DNA from: a gamma proteobacterium symbiont of Ctena orbiculata
GTDB lineage: Bacteria; Pseudomonadota; Gammaproteobacteria; Chromatiales; Chromatiaceae
Assembly (NCBI GenBank): GCA_003094535.1
Contig: NATV01000085.1
Location: forward strand, 1 to 36,027
Reading direction: 5' to 3'
Length of the DNA stretch: 36,027 nucleotides
The notes under the pieces were generated by a model. It did no database searches, was not told the DNA's origin, and worked only from the letters and a program-made list of their open reading frames with translations. Position numbers and translations under genes: made by a program. Positions 1 through 8,849 of this stretch are shown piece by piece. Position 1 is the first letter of the stretch. Each line of letters begins with the position of its first letter.

Positions 1-125
1 ACAAGCCCCAGATGGGCCATCGCCTTGGTGAGTGCGGCCAACACGGCAAAATGTCCGCAGCCGGGACACCAGACAGGTTTGATACCCGATTTATAGTCTT
101 TCGCCTTTAAAGCCGGTACCGGCAT
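1..125 (-). CDS. korB: 2-oxoacid:ferredoxin oxidoreductase beta subunit, 5' fragment
   Basis: This is the first 41 codons of a gene that runs off the left edge. The beta subunit of 2-oxoacid:ferredoxin oxidoreductases binds thiamine diphosphate and an iron-sulfur cluster and, with the alpha/gamma subunit, interconverts a 2-oxoacid and its acyl-CoA with ferredoxin as electron carrier. The visible N-terminus carries the family hallmark WCPGCGH, with Cys20 and Cys23 as the expected first cluster ligands. The ATG at 125 is preceded by a GAGGAG ribosome-binding site. It lies 64 bp downstream of korA on the same strand, so the two are almost certainly co-transcribed. Substrate choice (2-oxoglutarate or another 2-oxoacid) cannot be told from this fragment. 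Confidence 0.88.
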   Translation of the reverse strand, partial: MPVPALKAKDYKSGIKPVWCPGCGHFAVLAALTKAMAHLGL

Positions 126-189
126 ATTCCGTACTCCTCATGGCAGGGGCTTCGATAAGACTAGCCTGGTTTTTACATTAACTCACCCG

Positions 190-1914
190 CTAATCTGCGA
201 GTGCCCTGATAATCCGACCCGGCCTGAGAGGCAAGGGGCCTGGCTGTGCCAGGGACTCGGCCTGCTTAGGCAGGATAGCCTGAGCATGCAGGTAGTGGAA
301 CAACTGGCCACCGTGATTCTGTTCCACCACGAGTACCCTCTCTGCTCCCTCAAGGAGCTGGCTCAGTTTCTGCCGTTGTAACGGGGCAAGCAGGCGCAGT
401 GCTATGGTCCTGATCGCCCTGCCCTGTTGCCTCAGCAGGCGCGCCACCTCCTTGACCACACCCGCCGTCGATCCCCAGGTGATGATGCAATCACCCCCGT
501 CACCCTCGATCTCCGCCCAATCATCGCCGTATTCGAACCGCTCAAGCTTGAGTAGGCGCTTGTTGAGCTGCTCGCGATGATCGCTCGCCATGCTCGAGGG
601 TGTGCCGTGTTCATTGTGCTCGAGCCCGTCAGCCGTATACATGCCGCCCGGGGTGCCCGGCAGGGTCACAGGCGATATGTTGTCCGCAGTGATGCGGTAG
701 CGCATGAAGTCGGCATCGGGTTCGGTCTCAATGGCGCGTTTCCAGGGCATGGAGTTGGCCGCGGGCGCCTCGATAATCGCCTGAGACTGACCGAGGGACT
801 GGTCCGACAGCACGAGAGCGACCGTCTGCAGATGTTCTGCCAGTTGCACCGCCCATTGGGTGGTGAATACGCAATCACGTATGGAGAGGGGGGCGAACAC
901 CAGATGGGGGGCGTCGCCATGCAGTCCGTAGAGTGCGATATCGAGATCGGCTTGCTCTGACTTGGTGGGGATGCCGGTGGAGGGTCCACCGCGCATGACA
1001 TTGACCACGGTGACCGGGGTTTCGCTGACCAGCGCCAATCCCAAGCCCTCAACCATCAGACTCAAGCCGGGGCCCGAGGTGGCGGTGAGCGAGGGCACAC
1101 CTCCAAACGAAGCCCCGATAATCATGTTGATGGAAGCCAGCTCATCTTCTGCCTGCAGCAGTGAACCGCCCAGTTTTTCCAGTCGCGGCGCCAACCACTC
1201 GAGCATTTCGCTTGCCGGCGTTATCGGATAGGCAGCGACGAATTTTACCCCGCCGCGCAGGGCGCCGACCCCGCAGGCCTGGTTACCGGTTATGCTCCAG
1301 ACCTTGTGCTTGTCCACCAACGGCAACGGCGGATTCACAGGATGCCGATCGTGGTTATAGCCGAGACTCATGGCCCGCAACGCGGACTCAACCACCTGCT
1401 CACCCTTGCTCTGCAGTACCCCTTTGACACTCGCCTCCATGGCCTCGAGCGGGAAGCCGCAAACCATCGCCATCGCCCCCAATGCAACCATATTGATACG
1501 CCCCTCCGGGAGACCGGAGGCAAAAACCTTGAAGGGAACCTCCCTGATTTCGGCACCGTTGCTGCGTAGTTGCACGGGCACCTCGCCAGCCGCCGGGTCA
1601 CAGATGATCAGACTCTTCTCAGAGAGCGGGATTTCATCGGCAAAACGTTCTATATTCAACCAGTCGAGTGCCACCAGAAGATCATAGCAGTCCCCCATGC
1701 ACTCCACGGGATCGGTGCTGAAGCGTACCATTGCAGCCGATTCACCACCCCGTATCTGAGGTCCCGCCGATCGCGTCATCAATCCTTGGTATCCGCAATG
1801 TGCGGCAGCCTCCAGGACGATCCGCCCCGCGGTAACCGCACCGCTGCCTCCAGAACCCGTAATCGCTACCGAAAAACTGCCAGTCGTTTGCGAAGCCTTA
1901 TTGTCGTTATTCAT
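190..1914 (-). CDS. korA: 2-oxoacid:ferredoxin oxidoreductase, fused gamma-alpha subunit
   Basis: This 574-aa protein is the fused gamma-alpha chain of a two-subunit 2-oxoacid:ferredoxin oxidoreductase. Residues about 13-185 form the gamma domain (glycine-rich GSGGSG near 20-25, then RSAGPQIRGGES at 48-59). Residues about 205-574 form the alpha domain, with the characteristic YPITPASE at 229-236. The length and domain order match KorA-type 2-oxoglutarate oxidoreductases, although pyruvate or branched-chain substrates are not excluded. The ATG at 1914 overlaps the stop of the upstream OmpA-like lipoprotein gene by 8 bp and has no strong ribosome-binding site, so translational coupling is likely. 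korB follows. In an autotroph it could serve a reductive or a partly oxidative TCA cycle; that role is inference. Confidence 0.9.
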   Translation of the reverse strand: MNNDNKASQTTGSFSVAITGSGGSGAVTAGRIVLEAAAHCGYQGLMTRSAGPQIRGGESAAMVRFSTDPVECMGDCYDLLVALDWLNIERFADEIPLSEKSLIICDPAAGEVPVQLRSNGAEIREVPFKVFASGLPEGRINMVALGAMAMVCGFPLEAMEASVKGVLQSKGEQVVESALRAMSLGYNHDRHPVNPPLPLVDKHKVWSITGNQACGVGALRGGVKFVAAYPITPASEMLEWLAPRLEKLGGSLLQAEDELASINMIIGASFGGVPSLTATSGPGLSLMVEGLGLALVSETPVTVVNVMRGGPSTGIPTKSEQADLDIALYGLHGDAPHLVFAPLSIRDCVFTTQWAVQLAEHLQTVALVLSDQSLGQSQAIIEAPAANSMPWKRAIETEPDADFMRYRITADNISPVTLPGTPGGMYTADGLEHNEHGTPSSMASDHREQLNKRLLKLERFEYGDDWAEIEGDGGDCIITWGSTAGVVKEVARLLRQQGRAIRTIALRLLAPLQRQKLSQLLEGAERVLVVEQNHGGQLFHYLHAQAILPKQAESLAQPGPLPLRPGRIIRALAD

Positions 1915-3298
1915 TAATTATCAACACTTCGATGCGCCGATTGCTCTTGCGTCCCCGTTCAGTCTCATTATTGGCCACCGGCCGGGATTCGCCATAGCCT
2001 ATGGCGGTCAGATAGCTCCGATCAATGTCGCCAACCTTTTCCAGAAATGACGCCACTGTTTCCGCCCGACGCTGAGAAAGTTGCAGATTGACCTCCGCGC
2101 CACCCACGGAATCGGTATGTCCGGAGACAACGACATCCGGATTAGGAAATGACTTTATTGCGGTCACTATCTTGTCAAGCAAGGCGAAGTTCTCCGATTG
2201 GATTTCGACCCCACCGCTGGGAAAATTGAACGCCCGCAGTTCAAGCAGGACATTGTGTCCCTGCCTGTAGACGTTGGCCTCATCCGAAGTGAAGAGATCC
2301 TGGATCTTGTCGAAGCGCGCTTGTGCTTCGCGGTTTTCACGCTCCACTGTCTCAAGCCGGCTCTGCAGATCCATCCTGGTCGCCAACTCCGCCTGCTGCA
2401 GCTCGGCATAATTGACCAACTTGTCGCGCAGTACGGTGACCACCTGGTGGTTGGACTGATCAAAGGGCAACTCCTCGCCGGTGGGTTCATTGATCAGGCT
2501 AATCTGTTTTTGATACCAGAGAATAATATCCTCCATGGTGTATTCGCGCCGTTTGAAGTCCTTGATCATCTCGGTGATCTCGACACTGCGCTGCGCCAGC
2601 TTGCTGGCCTGCAGGGCATGGCTTTTGGCTTTCTCTCTCTGTGTCCGGTTGGTCTCCAAAACCGCGATCGAGAGGGCCAGCTCCTCGTGGGCGCGTTTTA
2701 GCGTCTTCGGGGCGAAGTCATCCGCTTCGCTTTCGGTGGCCTGAGCAATATCGTACCGGGCGTTTTCGGTGGCATCCTGTTTCAGCGCTTCCAGCTCGAT
2801 GTCCGAATAACCCTGCAGCAGCTCGGGCCGCCACTTCTTGGCATCTTCGATATCACCCTGTTCGACCTGGTTCGAGGCTTTACGCAGTTTTTCATCGAGG
2901 AGAGAGAAGCGTTCCTTCAACATGGTGTCGGCAGCCGCGGCGATTGCCAGCTGACGGGCTTCCAGTACCTCTCGCATGAGCCGCTTGGAGAGCGTGGCAT
3001 CCGCCTCCGCTTTATCCAGGATCTTGTTCAACTCGATGATCGCCAGCGCCACCTGGCCATCGTTTCGATTCTGGCCAAAAGCGATCGCTTCCGCGAGTTT
3101 TGCTTCGGCGGCGGCAAATCCCACTGGGGCAAGATCGAACAGATCATTCACCCTGTCTTCGTTCAGGCGCGATTGGAAAATAGCAATCTGATCATACTCT
3201 TCGAGGACTTGAGATTTTGATAGGGTAGGAGTCGTGGCACACCCAGAATAGAACAAACTCATTAAAATGAGAGACAACAACCTCAGCCTTATCGCCAT
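1907..3298 (-). CDS. OmpA-family lipoprotein with N-terminal DUF4398-like domain
   Basis: This 463-aa protein has a lipoprotein signal ending at Cys20 (FYSGC), an Ala/Glu/Leu-rich helical region resembling DUF4398 at about 25-130, a long predicted coiled coil to about 345, and a C-terminal OmpA/MotB peptidoglycan-binding domain at about 352-463. That domain carries SGHTDSVG, LSQRRAETV and the final KSNRRIEVLI. The expected role is an outer-membrane lipoprotein anchored to peptidoglycan. The ATG at 3298 has GAGGAG seven bases upstream. Its last codons overlap korA by 8 bp, an odd pairing of an envelope protein with a cytoplasmic oxidoreductase. The 73-bp gap to the upstream thioredoxin-like gene allows a longer operon. 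Confidence 0.87.
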   Translation of the reverse strand: MAIRLRLLSLILMSLFYSGCATTPTLSKSQVLEEYDQIAIFQSRLNEDRVNDLFDLAPVGFAAAEAKLAEAIAFGQNRNDGQVALAIIELNKILDKAEADATLSKRLMREVLEARQLAIAAAADTMLKERFSLLDEKLRKASNQVEQGDIEDAKKWRPELLQGYSDIELEALKQDATENARYDIAQATESEADDFAPKTLKRAHEELALSIAVLETNRTQREKAKSHALQASKLAQRSVEITEMIKDFKRREYTMEDIILWYQKQISLINEPTGEELPFDQSNHQVVTVLRDKLVNYAELQQAELATRMDLQSRLETVERENREAQARFDKIQDLFTSDEANVYRQGHNVLLELRAFNFPSGGVEIQSENFALLDKIVTAIKSFPNPDVVVSGHTDSVGGAEVNLQLSQRRAETVASFLEKVGDIDRSYLTAIGYGESRPVANNETERGRKSNRRIEVLIINE

Positions 3299-3371
3299 AG
3301 CTCACTCCTCAGAAAAGGCGCATCGTTTTCACAGTCGCCCGCCACCGGCTGCCTGCCATGCCATTGATAGT

Positions 3372-3896
3372 CTACCAGAATTCCGCCAGCCATAGCCGCG
3401 CGCGAAGGGTAAGCGGGAGGGTATAACCGACACTTGAGAATTTGACCCTGCCATCGCGGCCGATGATATAGCTGGTCGGAACACCGCTAACCTGCCAGGC
3501 AGCCGCCAGTTTACCATCGGGATCATTGATCACGGGTATCTGCAGCAAATTTTGCCCAAGGAACTCTGTGACCTCACTCTCACTTCCCGACTGCATAGCG
3601 ACAGAAACCACTGGATAATCCTTCGACAAGGATGCGATTCCCCCCGATTCAAGCCTGCACACAGGGCACCAACTAGCCCAAAAGTGGACCAACAGCGGCC
3701 GCTCCCCCTGGTGATGCAGATCAAATCTTTCGCCGCCCAGGATTTGACCGGAGAGCGCTGGTGCACGGCCATCGACCAGATCACGGGTCTGCCAGAGATG
3801 AATCAGCAGCAAAGCAACCAGAATAGAGACAACACTCAAGGCGCGGGATGCCAACCGCTTGCGGGGCCTGTCCTGTCTGTTTTTCTCAGCAGACAT
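3372..3896 (-). CDS. Membrane-anchored thioredoxin-like protein (TlpA/ScsD-like)
   Basis: This 174-aa protein has a basic N-terminus, one membrane segment at about 18-34, and a periplasmic thioredoxin fold. The active site is WASWCPVC with Cys77 and Cys80, and the cis-proline loop appears as SGVPTSYIIG. The layout fits TlpA/DsbE/ScsD-type thiol-disulfide oxidoreductases that act on exported cysteine proteins. I chose the ATG at 3896, with GAGGG about 13 bases upstream, over a TTG at 3917 that lacks a ribosome-binding site; the TTG would add seven residues and overlap the upstream gene. The partner and substrate are unknown. It may sit in one operon with the small PGDYG-like gene before it and the OmpA lipoprotein after it. 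Confidence 0.85.
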   Translation of the reverse strand: MSAEKNRQDRPRKRLASRALSVVSILVALLLIHLWQTRDLVDGRAPALSGQILGGERFDLHHQGERPLLVHFWASWCPVCRLESGGIASLSKDYPVVSVAMQSGSESEVTEFLGQNLLQIPVINDPDGKLAAAWQVSGVPTSYIIGRDGRVKFSSVGYTLPLTLRARLWLAEFW

Positions 3897-3913
3897 GGTC
3901 TCGGACCATACCC

Positions 3914-4300
3914 TCAACAGGGCTCATACATCGACTCAAACTCCTTCCCGCTGACCGCATAACCATCCAATCCCGCTTCATCGTTGTATACGATATAGTC
4001 TCCGGCAGAGTAGTGTGTCTCTCCCTCGATGGTCTGGATGACACCATCGCTTTCAGCGACTTCCGCCCAGACTTTGGCGGTCTTGATATAGCGGCCGGGG
4101 CTGACCTCGGTATAGGTGTTGGCGAAGGTCTCCGCATCCACCGTATAGATATCCCCCCCATTATCGATTAACCAATCTCTCGGTTTGCACCGCTGCACTC
4201 CACCCCATTTCCGATAGCTGAATCCATCGGTATCAAGATCGAGCCTGATCGCGGATACGCCGGTGCCAGCTCTCTTTTTGTATCTCTTTTTTCTATTCAT
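3914..4300 (-). CDS. Small PGDYG-like protein of unknown function
   Basis: The predicted product is 128 aa, starting MNRKKRYKKRAGTGVSAIRL. It is acidic after a basic start and contains YIKTAKVWAEVA, then SAGDYIVYND and a closing GKEFESMYEP. The GDY turn followed by a Phe/Tyr-rich end resembles the small PGDYG proteins (Pfam-type family without known function). The resemblance is by eye and moderate. The open frame continues upstream to an ATG at 4396, which would give 160 aa. Neither start has a strong ribosome-binding site; 4300 was chosen because family members begin near the basic YKK stretch. It ends 17 bp before the thioredoxin-like gene on the same strand. No signal peptide or membrane segment is visible. 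Confidence 0.6.
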   Translation of the reverse strand: MNRKKRYKKRAGTGVSAIRLDLDTDGFSYRKWGGVQRCKPRDWLIDNGGDIYTVDAETFANTYTEVSPGRYIKTAKVWAEVAESDGVIQTIEGETHYSAGDYIVYNDEAGLDGYAVSGKEFESMYEPC

Positions 4301-4486
4301 GCGGGGTAGCTCATCAACCAAGGACCAGGGTGGCTGGCCGCCGTTTACCATACATCGATTGAAAATTGAATACCAACACCATGCAAGCGATTTCATCCGC
4401 CACTGACATCGGAATCGGGTTACACCTTATCACCTATGGCAGTGCAGTTTTTGCCGCTGCATTTCGCGTTCTCTATGCAATCCGTT

Positions 4487-5299
4487 TTATCTGCTGCGTT
4501 CGCGGGCAAGGGAGTTCAGACGCCAATCGTAATCGAGGAATGAAATATCGATTTCATCCCGGCGAAGACGTTGCACGTCTTCAACTGACAAACCGATTTG
4601 TTGGCCGTATTGCGCAATAAAATCAGCCAGCGAACGGTAACCTCTCCATCCCCGTTCAAAATCGTCTCGATACCACTTGAATATGGAAGAGATCTCGAGT
4701 CGGTTATCGGTAAAACGGTTGCGTGTCCTGTCTGCAAGAAACAACTCGGTCTGTTCAGTCAGCTGCATCTCAAGCCGCTCGCCCGTATAGGCCTCCGCGC
4801 GTAATGCCGGGCAGCCAATACTGGCGCAGTTGACGGCAAAATGAATCCTCGGTTCGTCATATTCTCCCTGCTTGCGGATCATTCCGTGTTCAATGTCATC
4901 GAGGGAGATTTTTTCCCCAAACAGCTGAACAAAATCCTTCTTCCAGGGAGAGCTGAAAAAACTCCCCAATTCCTTGATCGAGGTAAGCCGCGGATAAGCG
5001 GTTAATATCAACTCCACTGTCCAGGCATTGTACGCATTGATTAAAAAAGCCAGTTTTTCGGCTGCCGGCCAGGTCTCAAACGACACTTTGTCGACCGCCG
5101 CCAATGAAGCCAGGTATCGCTTCAAGCGCACACGGTCCTCATTCAAGCCCCGATAGTCCACTGCGGTCGTAACACCGTTCCTTTGCGGCACAACATGCTG
5201 TTGCAGCAAACTATTCCAAACTGTGTGATCGAAGGCGGATGCATCCGTTACCGAAATAAATATCAAGCTGAAGACCACGACCGGTAAGACCCTGCTCAT
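4487..5299 (-). CDS. DUF547 domain exported protein
   Basis: This 270-aa protein has a signal peptide (SRVLPVVVFSLIFISVTDA, cut near residue 22) followed by a DUF547 domain over most of the rest. Family marks are the LAFLINAYNAW segment, DDIEHGMIR, and HFAVNCASIGCPAL with two conserved cysteines, then IFKWYRDDF. The function of DUF547 is not established; bacterial members are exported, and papain-like relationships have been suggested. The ATG at 5299 was preferred to one at 5374 because it has GAGG at good spacing and puts the hydrophobic signal at the very N-terminus. It is transcribed leftward, with about 190 bp to the next small gene. Confidence 0.85.
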   Translation of the reverse strand: MSRVLPVVVFSLIFISVTDASAFDHTVWNSLLQQHVVPQRNGVTTAVDYRGLNEDRVRLKRYLASLAAVDKVSFETWPAAEKLAFLINAYNAWTVELILTAYPRLTSIKELGSFFSSPWKKDFVQLFGEKISLDDIEHGMIRKQGEYDEPRIHFAVNCASIGCPALRAEAYTGERLEMQLTEQTELFLADRTRNRFTDNRLEISSIFKWYRDDFERGWRGYRSLADFIAQYGQQIGLSVEDVQRLRRDEIDISFLDYDWRLNSLARERSR

Positions 5300-5486
5300 T
5301 GCCTCATTTAACCTCGCGCCTGAATCAGTAATATCTAATCCCCCCGAAGATGCCTGCGGACACTTTTTAGTCACTCATCTTGAGTATAAAGTTCGCCTAG
5401 CCACACAAGGCATTGAAAGGCGGGCTTTGGCATTTCGAGCCGGTTCAGGACCATGCCGCCTGCCGGCAAGTGAGAGCCTGTTACAT

Positions 5487-6191
5487 TTAATGATGGATCG
5501 AGCGATGGATTAAACCTAGGCAGTTTTCTGCATACTCGTCAATGGTTGCCGCCGGTAGCTTATATTTCCACGGCTTCAGGTAGCGCTCCTGGACCATTGT
5601 CAACACCATGGTAGCGATGAACTCAGCCGGATAGCCCCGTTCAGGTTTTTCCTGCAGCCGTGAAATCAATCGCTCAATCTCAGTGACCTGGGAACGCTCA
5701 AGGTTCTTTGAGTCTTTCTGGTGTTCCTGGGGCAGGCTGCGGGTTTCGAAATAGAGAAAATAGAACCAGGGTTGCAGCAGCAGAGATGAGTAGAGGTAGC
5801 CCTTGATCAAGACCTCCAAGGCAACGGCCGGATCCGGCTCGGCTTTCGCCGTCTCGACGATATCCTCGCACACCAGGGTTACCGCATCCTTGACGATGAT
5901 CGCGATATTATCCTTGTTGGTGATGGTCAGGTAGACCCCGCCCATGCTCAAGCCGGTCTCGGCAAGAAGATCCCTCAGGGACATCGCCTGAAATCCGATC
6001 TTCGGCACCAGCTTAAAGGTGGCACGGAAGATCTTTTTCAGGTTCCTGACCGCGAACTTCTCTCTTCTGATACCTATAAGCTCCTGATTGCGCTTGAAAA
6101 GCAATGAATAGAGCCGGTCTTCGTCATAGGCGAAGCCCTTTTTGAAGTCGGCAAATGTCAGCGCCCTCAAAGGGACGCACTCATCGGTCAT
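5487..6191 (-). CDS. TetR-family transcriptional regulator
   Basis: The product is 234 aa. A TetR-type helix-turn-helix lies unusually far in, at about residues 46-90 (ATFKLVPKIGFQAMSLRDLL, then SMGGVYLTITNKDNI), after a 45-residue N-terminal extension. The remainder is the helical ligand-binding domain. It is divergent from the fadE operon with 147 bp between starts, so regulation of fatty-acid degradation in response to an acyl-CoA ligand is the simplest inference, as known for other fatty-acid TetR regulators such as PsrA. The ATG at 6191 is preferred to a TTG at 6200; neither has a strong ribosome-binding site. The final alpha-helices are rich in aromatic residues (LLQPWFYFLYFETR), consistent with a hydrophobic pocket. 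Confidence 0.8.
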   Translation of the reverse strand: MTDECVPLRALTFADFKKGFAYDEDRLYSLLFKRNQELIGIRREKFAVRNLKKIFRATFKLVPKIGFQAMSLRDLLAETGLSMGGVYLTITNKDNIAIIVKDAVTLVCEDIVETAKAEPDPAVALEVLIKGYLYSSLLLQPWFYFLYFETRSLPQEHQKDSKNLERSQVTEIERLISRLQEKPERGYPAEFIATMVLTMVQERYLKPWKYKLPAATIDEYAENCLGLIHRSIHH

Positions 6192-6266
6192 GGAAGCCAA
6201 TGCAGGTCGTCCGCTGGAAATAGTACTTGACAGAAAATTGTAGCATAACTAGTTTATAATAAAAAA

Positions 6267-6276
6267 CGAACGCTCG
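6267..6276. promoter_or_regulatory. Imperfect palindrome, candidate operator of the TetR regulator
   Basis: CGAACGCTCG has half-sites that differ at one of five positions, inside a wider A-run/T-run symmetry (6261-6287). It lies between the divergent TetR gene and fadE, just after a perfect TATAAT at 6255-6260 on the plus strand, where a repressor would block fadE transcription. A TTGACA is at 6227-6232, but its 22-base spacing to the TATAAT is longer than usual. Binding by this regulator is inference. Confidence 0.4.
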
Positions 6277-6338
6277 CTCTTTTTTTGGGTCTAAACCACT
6301 ACCCCCTGTTTTCATCAGTTTCTGGCGGGAGAAGTCAA

Positions 6339-8807
6339 ATGATGACCAACATAGTCTTAGCCGCAATCGCCATCGTCACGCTGCTGGCACTCGCCTATCG
6401 CGGCAGCGGGATCACCGCGGCGACCCTGTCCACAGCCATTCTGACCGCGGCCTCTGCCCTGTTGACCGGCTTCGGTCCCCTGACCGTGCTGCTGGCCGCC
6501 CTGTTTATCGTCTGCCTGCTGTTTGCAATCCCCTCCCTGCGCCGACAGCTCCTGTCCAAGCCCACCCTCTCCCTCATGAAGCGCTTGTTGCCGCCGCTTT
6601 CGGAAACCGAAAAAGAGGCGATCGATGCCGGCAATGTCTGGTGGGATGGTGAACTCTTCAGCGGAAAACCGGATTGGCAGCAATTGCTCTCCGGCACCAG
6701 ACCGAGCATCAGTGACGAGGAGCAGGCATTCATCGACGGCCCTGTTACCGAACTCTGCCGCATGGTCGATAAGTGGCAGATCAACCATCAATTGAATCGA
6801 TTGCCGGTGTCCATTGTCAACTATGTTCGCGACAACGGTTTTCTCGGCATGATCATCCCAAAACGCTATGGGGGGCTGGAATTCTCGCCGGTTGCACAAT
6901 CTGAAATCCTGCTGCGCCTGAGCAATACCGGCAGCGGGGTCAGCTATCTGGTAGGCGTGCCCAACTCCCTCGGCCCCGGCGAACTGCTGATCAAGTACGG
7001 CACCGATGCGCAGAAGGAGTACTATCTGCCCCGCCTTGCCAGCGGTAAGGAGATCCCCTGCTTTGCCCTCACCGGCCCCACCGCCGGTTCGGATGCCACC
7101 TCGATACCCGATACCGGCAGGGTATGCATGGGTGAATGGGAGGGGGAAGAGGTGATCGGGATGCGCCTCAACTTCTCCAAGCGCTATATCACCCTTTCAT
7201 CCATCGCCACCCTGGTCGGGCTTGCATTCAGACTCAAGGATCCGGATGGACTGATCGGCGATATCAAGGATTACGGCATCACCTGCGCGCTGATTCCGCG
7301 CGACTCGAAAGGGTTGCAGATCGGGCGGCGCCACCTGCCCGTGGGCGATGTTTTCCTCAATGGCCCCCTGCAGGGCAAGGATGTCTTCGTACCGTTGAGC
7401 TTCATCATCGGCGGTCCGGAAATGGCCGGCAAGGGCTGGCGCATGCTGGTCAACTGTCTCTCCGTGGGACGCGCCGTGACCCTGCCTACGACAGCCGTGG
7501 CAGTGAGCAAGCGCTCCCTACTCGGCACCAGTGCCTATGCCAGTCTGCGACAACAGTTTGGCGTCTCGATTGCCCAATTCGAGGGTATTCAGAAACCACT
7601 CGCCCGCATCGCGGGTCTAAGCTATATCATCGACGCGGCGCGTCAGCAGACCATTCAGTCAATCGTGGAGGGTAACAAACCGAGTGTCCCCTCGGCGATA
7701 TTGAAGTACCACACCACGGAAATGGCCAGGCAGTGCGTCATCGATGCCATGGATATCCATGCCGGTAAAGCCGTCGTCAAGGGACCGAAGAATTACATCG
7801 CCGATATGTATGAGTCGATGCCTGTGGCCATCACCGTGGAGGGTGCGAACATCCTCACCCGCAACCTGATGATCTTCGGTCAGGGTGCCACCCGGTCGCA
7901 TCCCTATGTAATGCAGGAGATGAGTTTGGCCCACGCCGGGGAGAGCCCCGAGACAGTCGCCAAATTCGATGCCATCCTGGCTGCCCATATGGGTAACACG
8001 GTCAGCAATTTTGCCCGTATGCTGGTGATGGGTCTCGGCCTCTCCCGCGAGGCTGCGGTGACAGAGAAACAGCATCTGCTTCCCTACTACCGGCATTTCA
8101 ATCGGCTCAGCAGTCTGTTTGCCGTGATTACCGATGTGGCCCTGCTCAATCTGAACGCGAGACTGAAATTCAGGGAGATGCTCTCGGCCCGCCTGGGCGA
8201 CCTGTTGAGCATGCTGTTTCTCGGCAGCATGGTGATCAAGCAGCACGAAGAGAGTCGACAGGCGGATGAAGAGTGGCCGGTGGCCCAGTGGGCCCTCGAC
8301 CATCTGCTCCATCAGTATCAGGTAGCCTTCGACCAGTTGATGGAGAATTGGCCCAACCGGTTCGTACCCCTGGTAATGAAGCGGCTTGCCTTCCCGGTTG
8401 GGAGACGGTTCAACGCGCCGAAAGACAGTTTGGAGAAGGCGATCGTCGAACTGGTCACCGTGGACAGCGCAACCAGAACCGGGCTGACCAGCGGCCTCTA
8501 CATGGAGGCGGGAGCGAACAATCCCCTGGCCGAGGTGAACCAGGTCTTTCTCGAGAGCCTTCTCCTGCAACCGATCCTGAAACGGCTCAAGAGTGCAGTA
8601 CGCGCGGGAGAGTTGTCCATGCCCGAGGATGGCGACCTCGCCGGCGCGGCCCTGAGCGCCGCCCTGGTCACCGAACACGAGGCCGAGCAGCTGCGGCGCT
8701 TCGACCGTCACCTGATGGCAGTCATCCATGTCGATGACTTCGACGAGTCGGAACTGGTGGGCACGCCGTATCATGAACATGACGACCGAAAACAGATCAC
8801 TGGGTGA
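6339..8807 (+). CDS. fadE: Long-chain acyl-CoA dehydrogenase (FadE type)
   Basis: This 822-aa protein matches the length and layout of gammaproteobacterial FadE, the membrane-associated FAD enzyme that makes trans-2-enoyl-CoA in the first step of beta-oxidation. Two hydrophobic N-terminal segments (about 4-21 and 30-62) are followed by the acyl-CoA dehydrogenase domains, including MIIPKRYGG, GELLIKYGT and CFALTGPTAGSDATSIPDTG, and then a long FadE-specific C-terminal region. The ATG at 6339 has GGGAGA eight bases upstream; an upstream TTG (6285) would only add low-quality sequence. It is the first gene of a five-gene plus-strand operon and is 42 bp from the next. An electron-transfer flavoprotein as acceptor is expected from the family but is not encoded here. 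Confidence 0.93.
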   Translation: MMTNIVLAAIAIVTLLALAYRGSGITAATLSTAILTAASALLTGFGPLTVLLAALFIVCLLFAIPSLRRQLLSKPTLSLMKRLLPPLSETEKEAIDAGNVWWDGELFSGKPDWQQLLSGTRPSISDEEQAFIDGPVTELCRMVDKWQINHQLNRLPVSIVNYVRDNGFLGMIIPKRYGGLEFSPVAQSEILLRLSNTGSGVSYLVGVPNSLGPGELLIKYGTDAQKEYYLPRLASGKEIPCFALTGPTAGSDATSIPDTGRVCMGEWEGEEVIGMRLNFSKRYITLSSIATLVGLAFRLKDPDGLIGDIKDYGITCALIPRDSKGLQIGRRHLPVGDVFLNGPLQGKDVFVPLSFIIGGPEMAGKGWRMLVNCLSVGRAVTLPTTAVAVSKRSLLGTSAYASLRQQFGVSIAQFEGIQKPLARIAGLSYIIDAARQQTIQSIVEGNKPSVPSAILKYHTTEMARQCVIDAMDIHAGKAVVKGPKNYIADMYESMPVAITVEGANILTRNLMIFGQGATRSHPYVMQEMSLAHAGESPETVAKFDAILAAHMGNTVSNFARMLVMGLGLSREAAVTEKQHLLPYYRHFNRLSSLFAVITDVALLNLNARLKFREMLSARLGDLLSMLFLGSMVIKQHEESRQADEEWPVAQWALDHLLHQYQVAFDQLMENWPNRFVPLVMKRLAFPVGRRFNAPKDSLEKAIVELVTVDSATRTGLTSGLYMEAGANNPLAEVNQVFLESLLLQPILKRLKSAVRAGELSMPEDGDLAGAALSAALVTEHEAEQLRRFDRHLMAVIHVDDFDESELVGTPYHEHDDRKQITG

Positions 8808-8849
8808 AAAGACCCCCGGAAAGGGATAGGTAGCGGAGGAGAGAGACCA

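Noticed and set aside
6227-6260. TTGACA (6227-6232) and TATAAT (6255-6260) as one promoter
   Set aside because: The 22-base spacing is too long for a standard sigma-70 promoter, so only the TATAAT is used as support for the fadE promoter region.
7659-8780. 373-aa minus-strand open frame inside fadE
   Set aside because: Antisense to an intact FadE; no ribosome-binding site and no recognisable domain.
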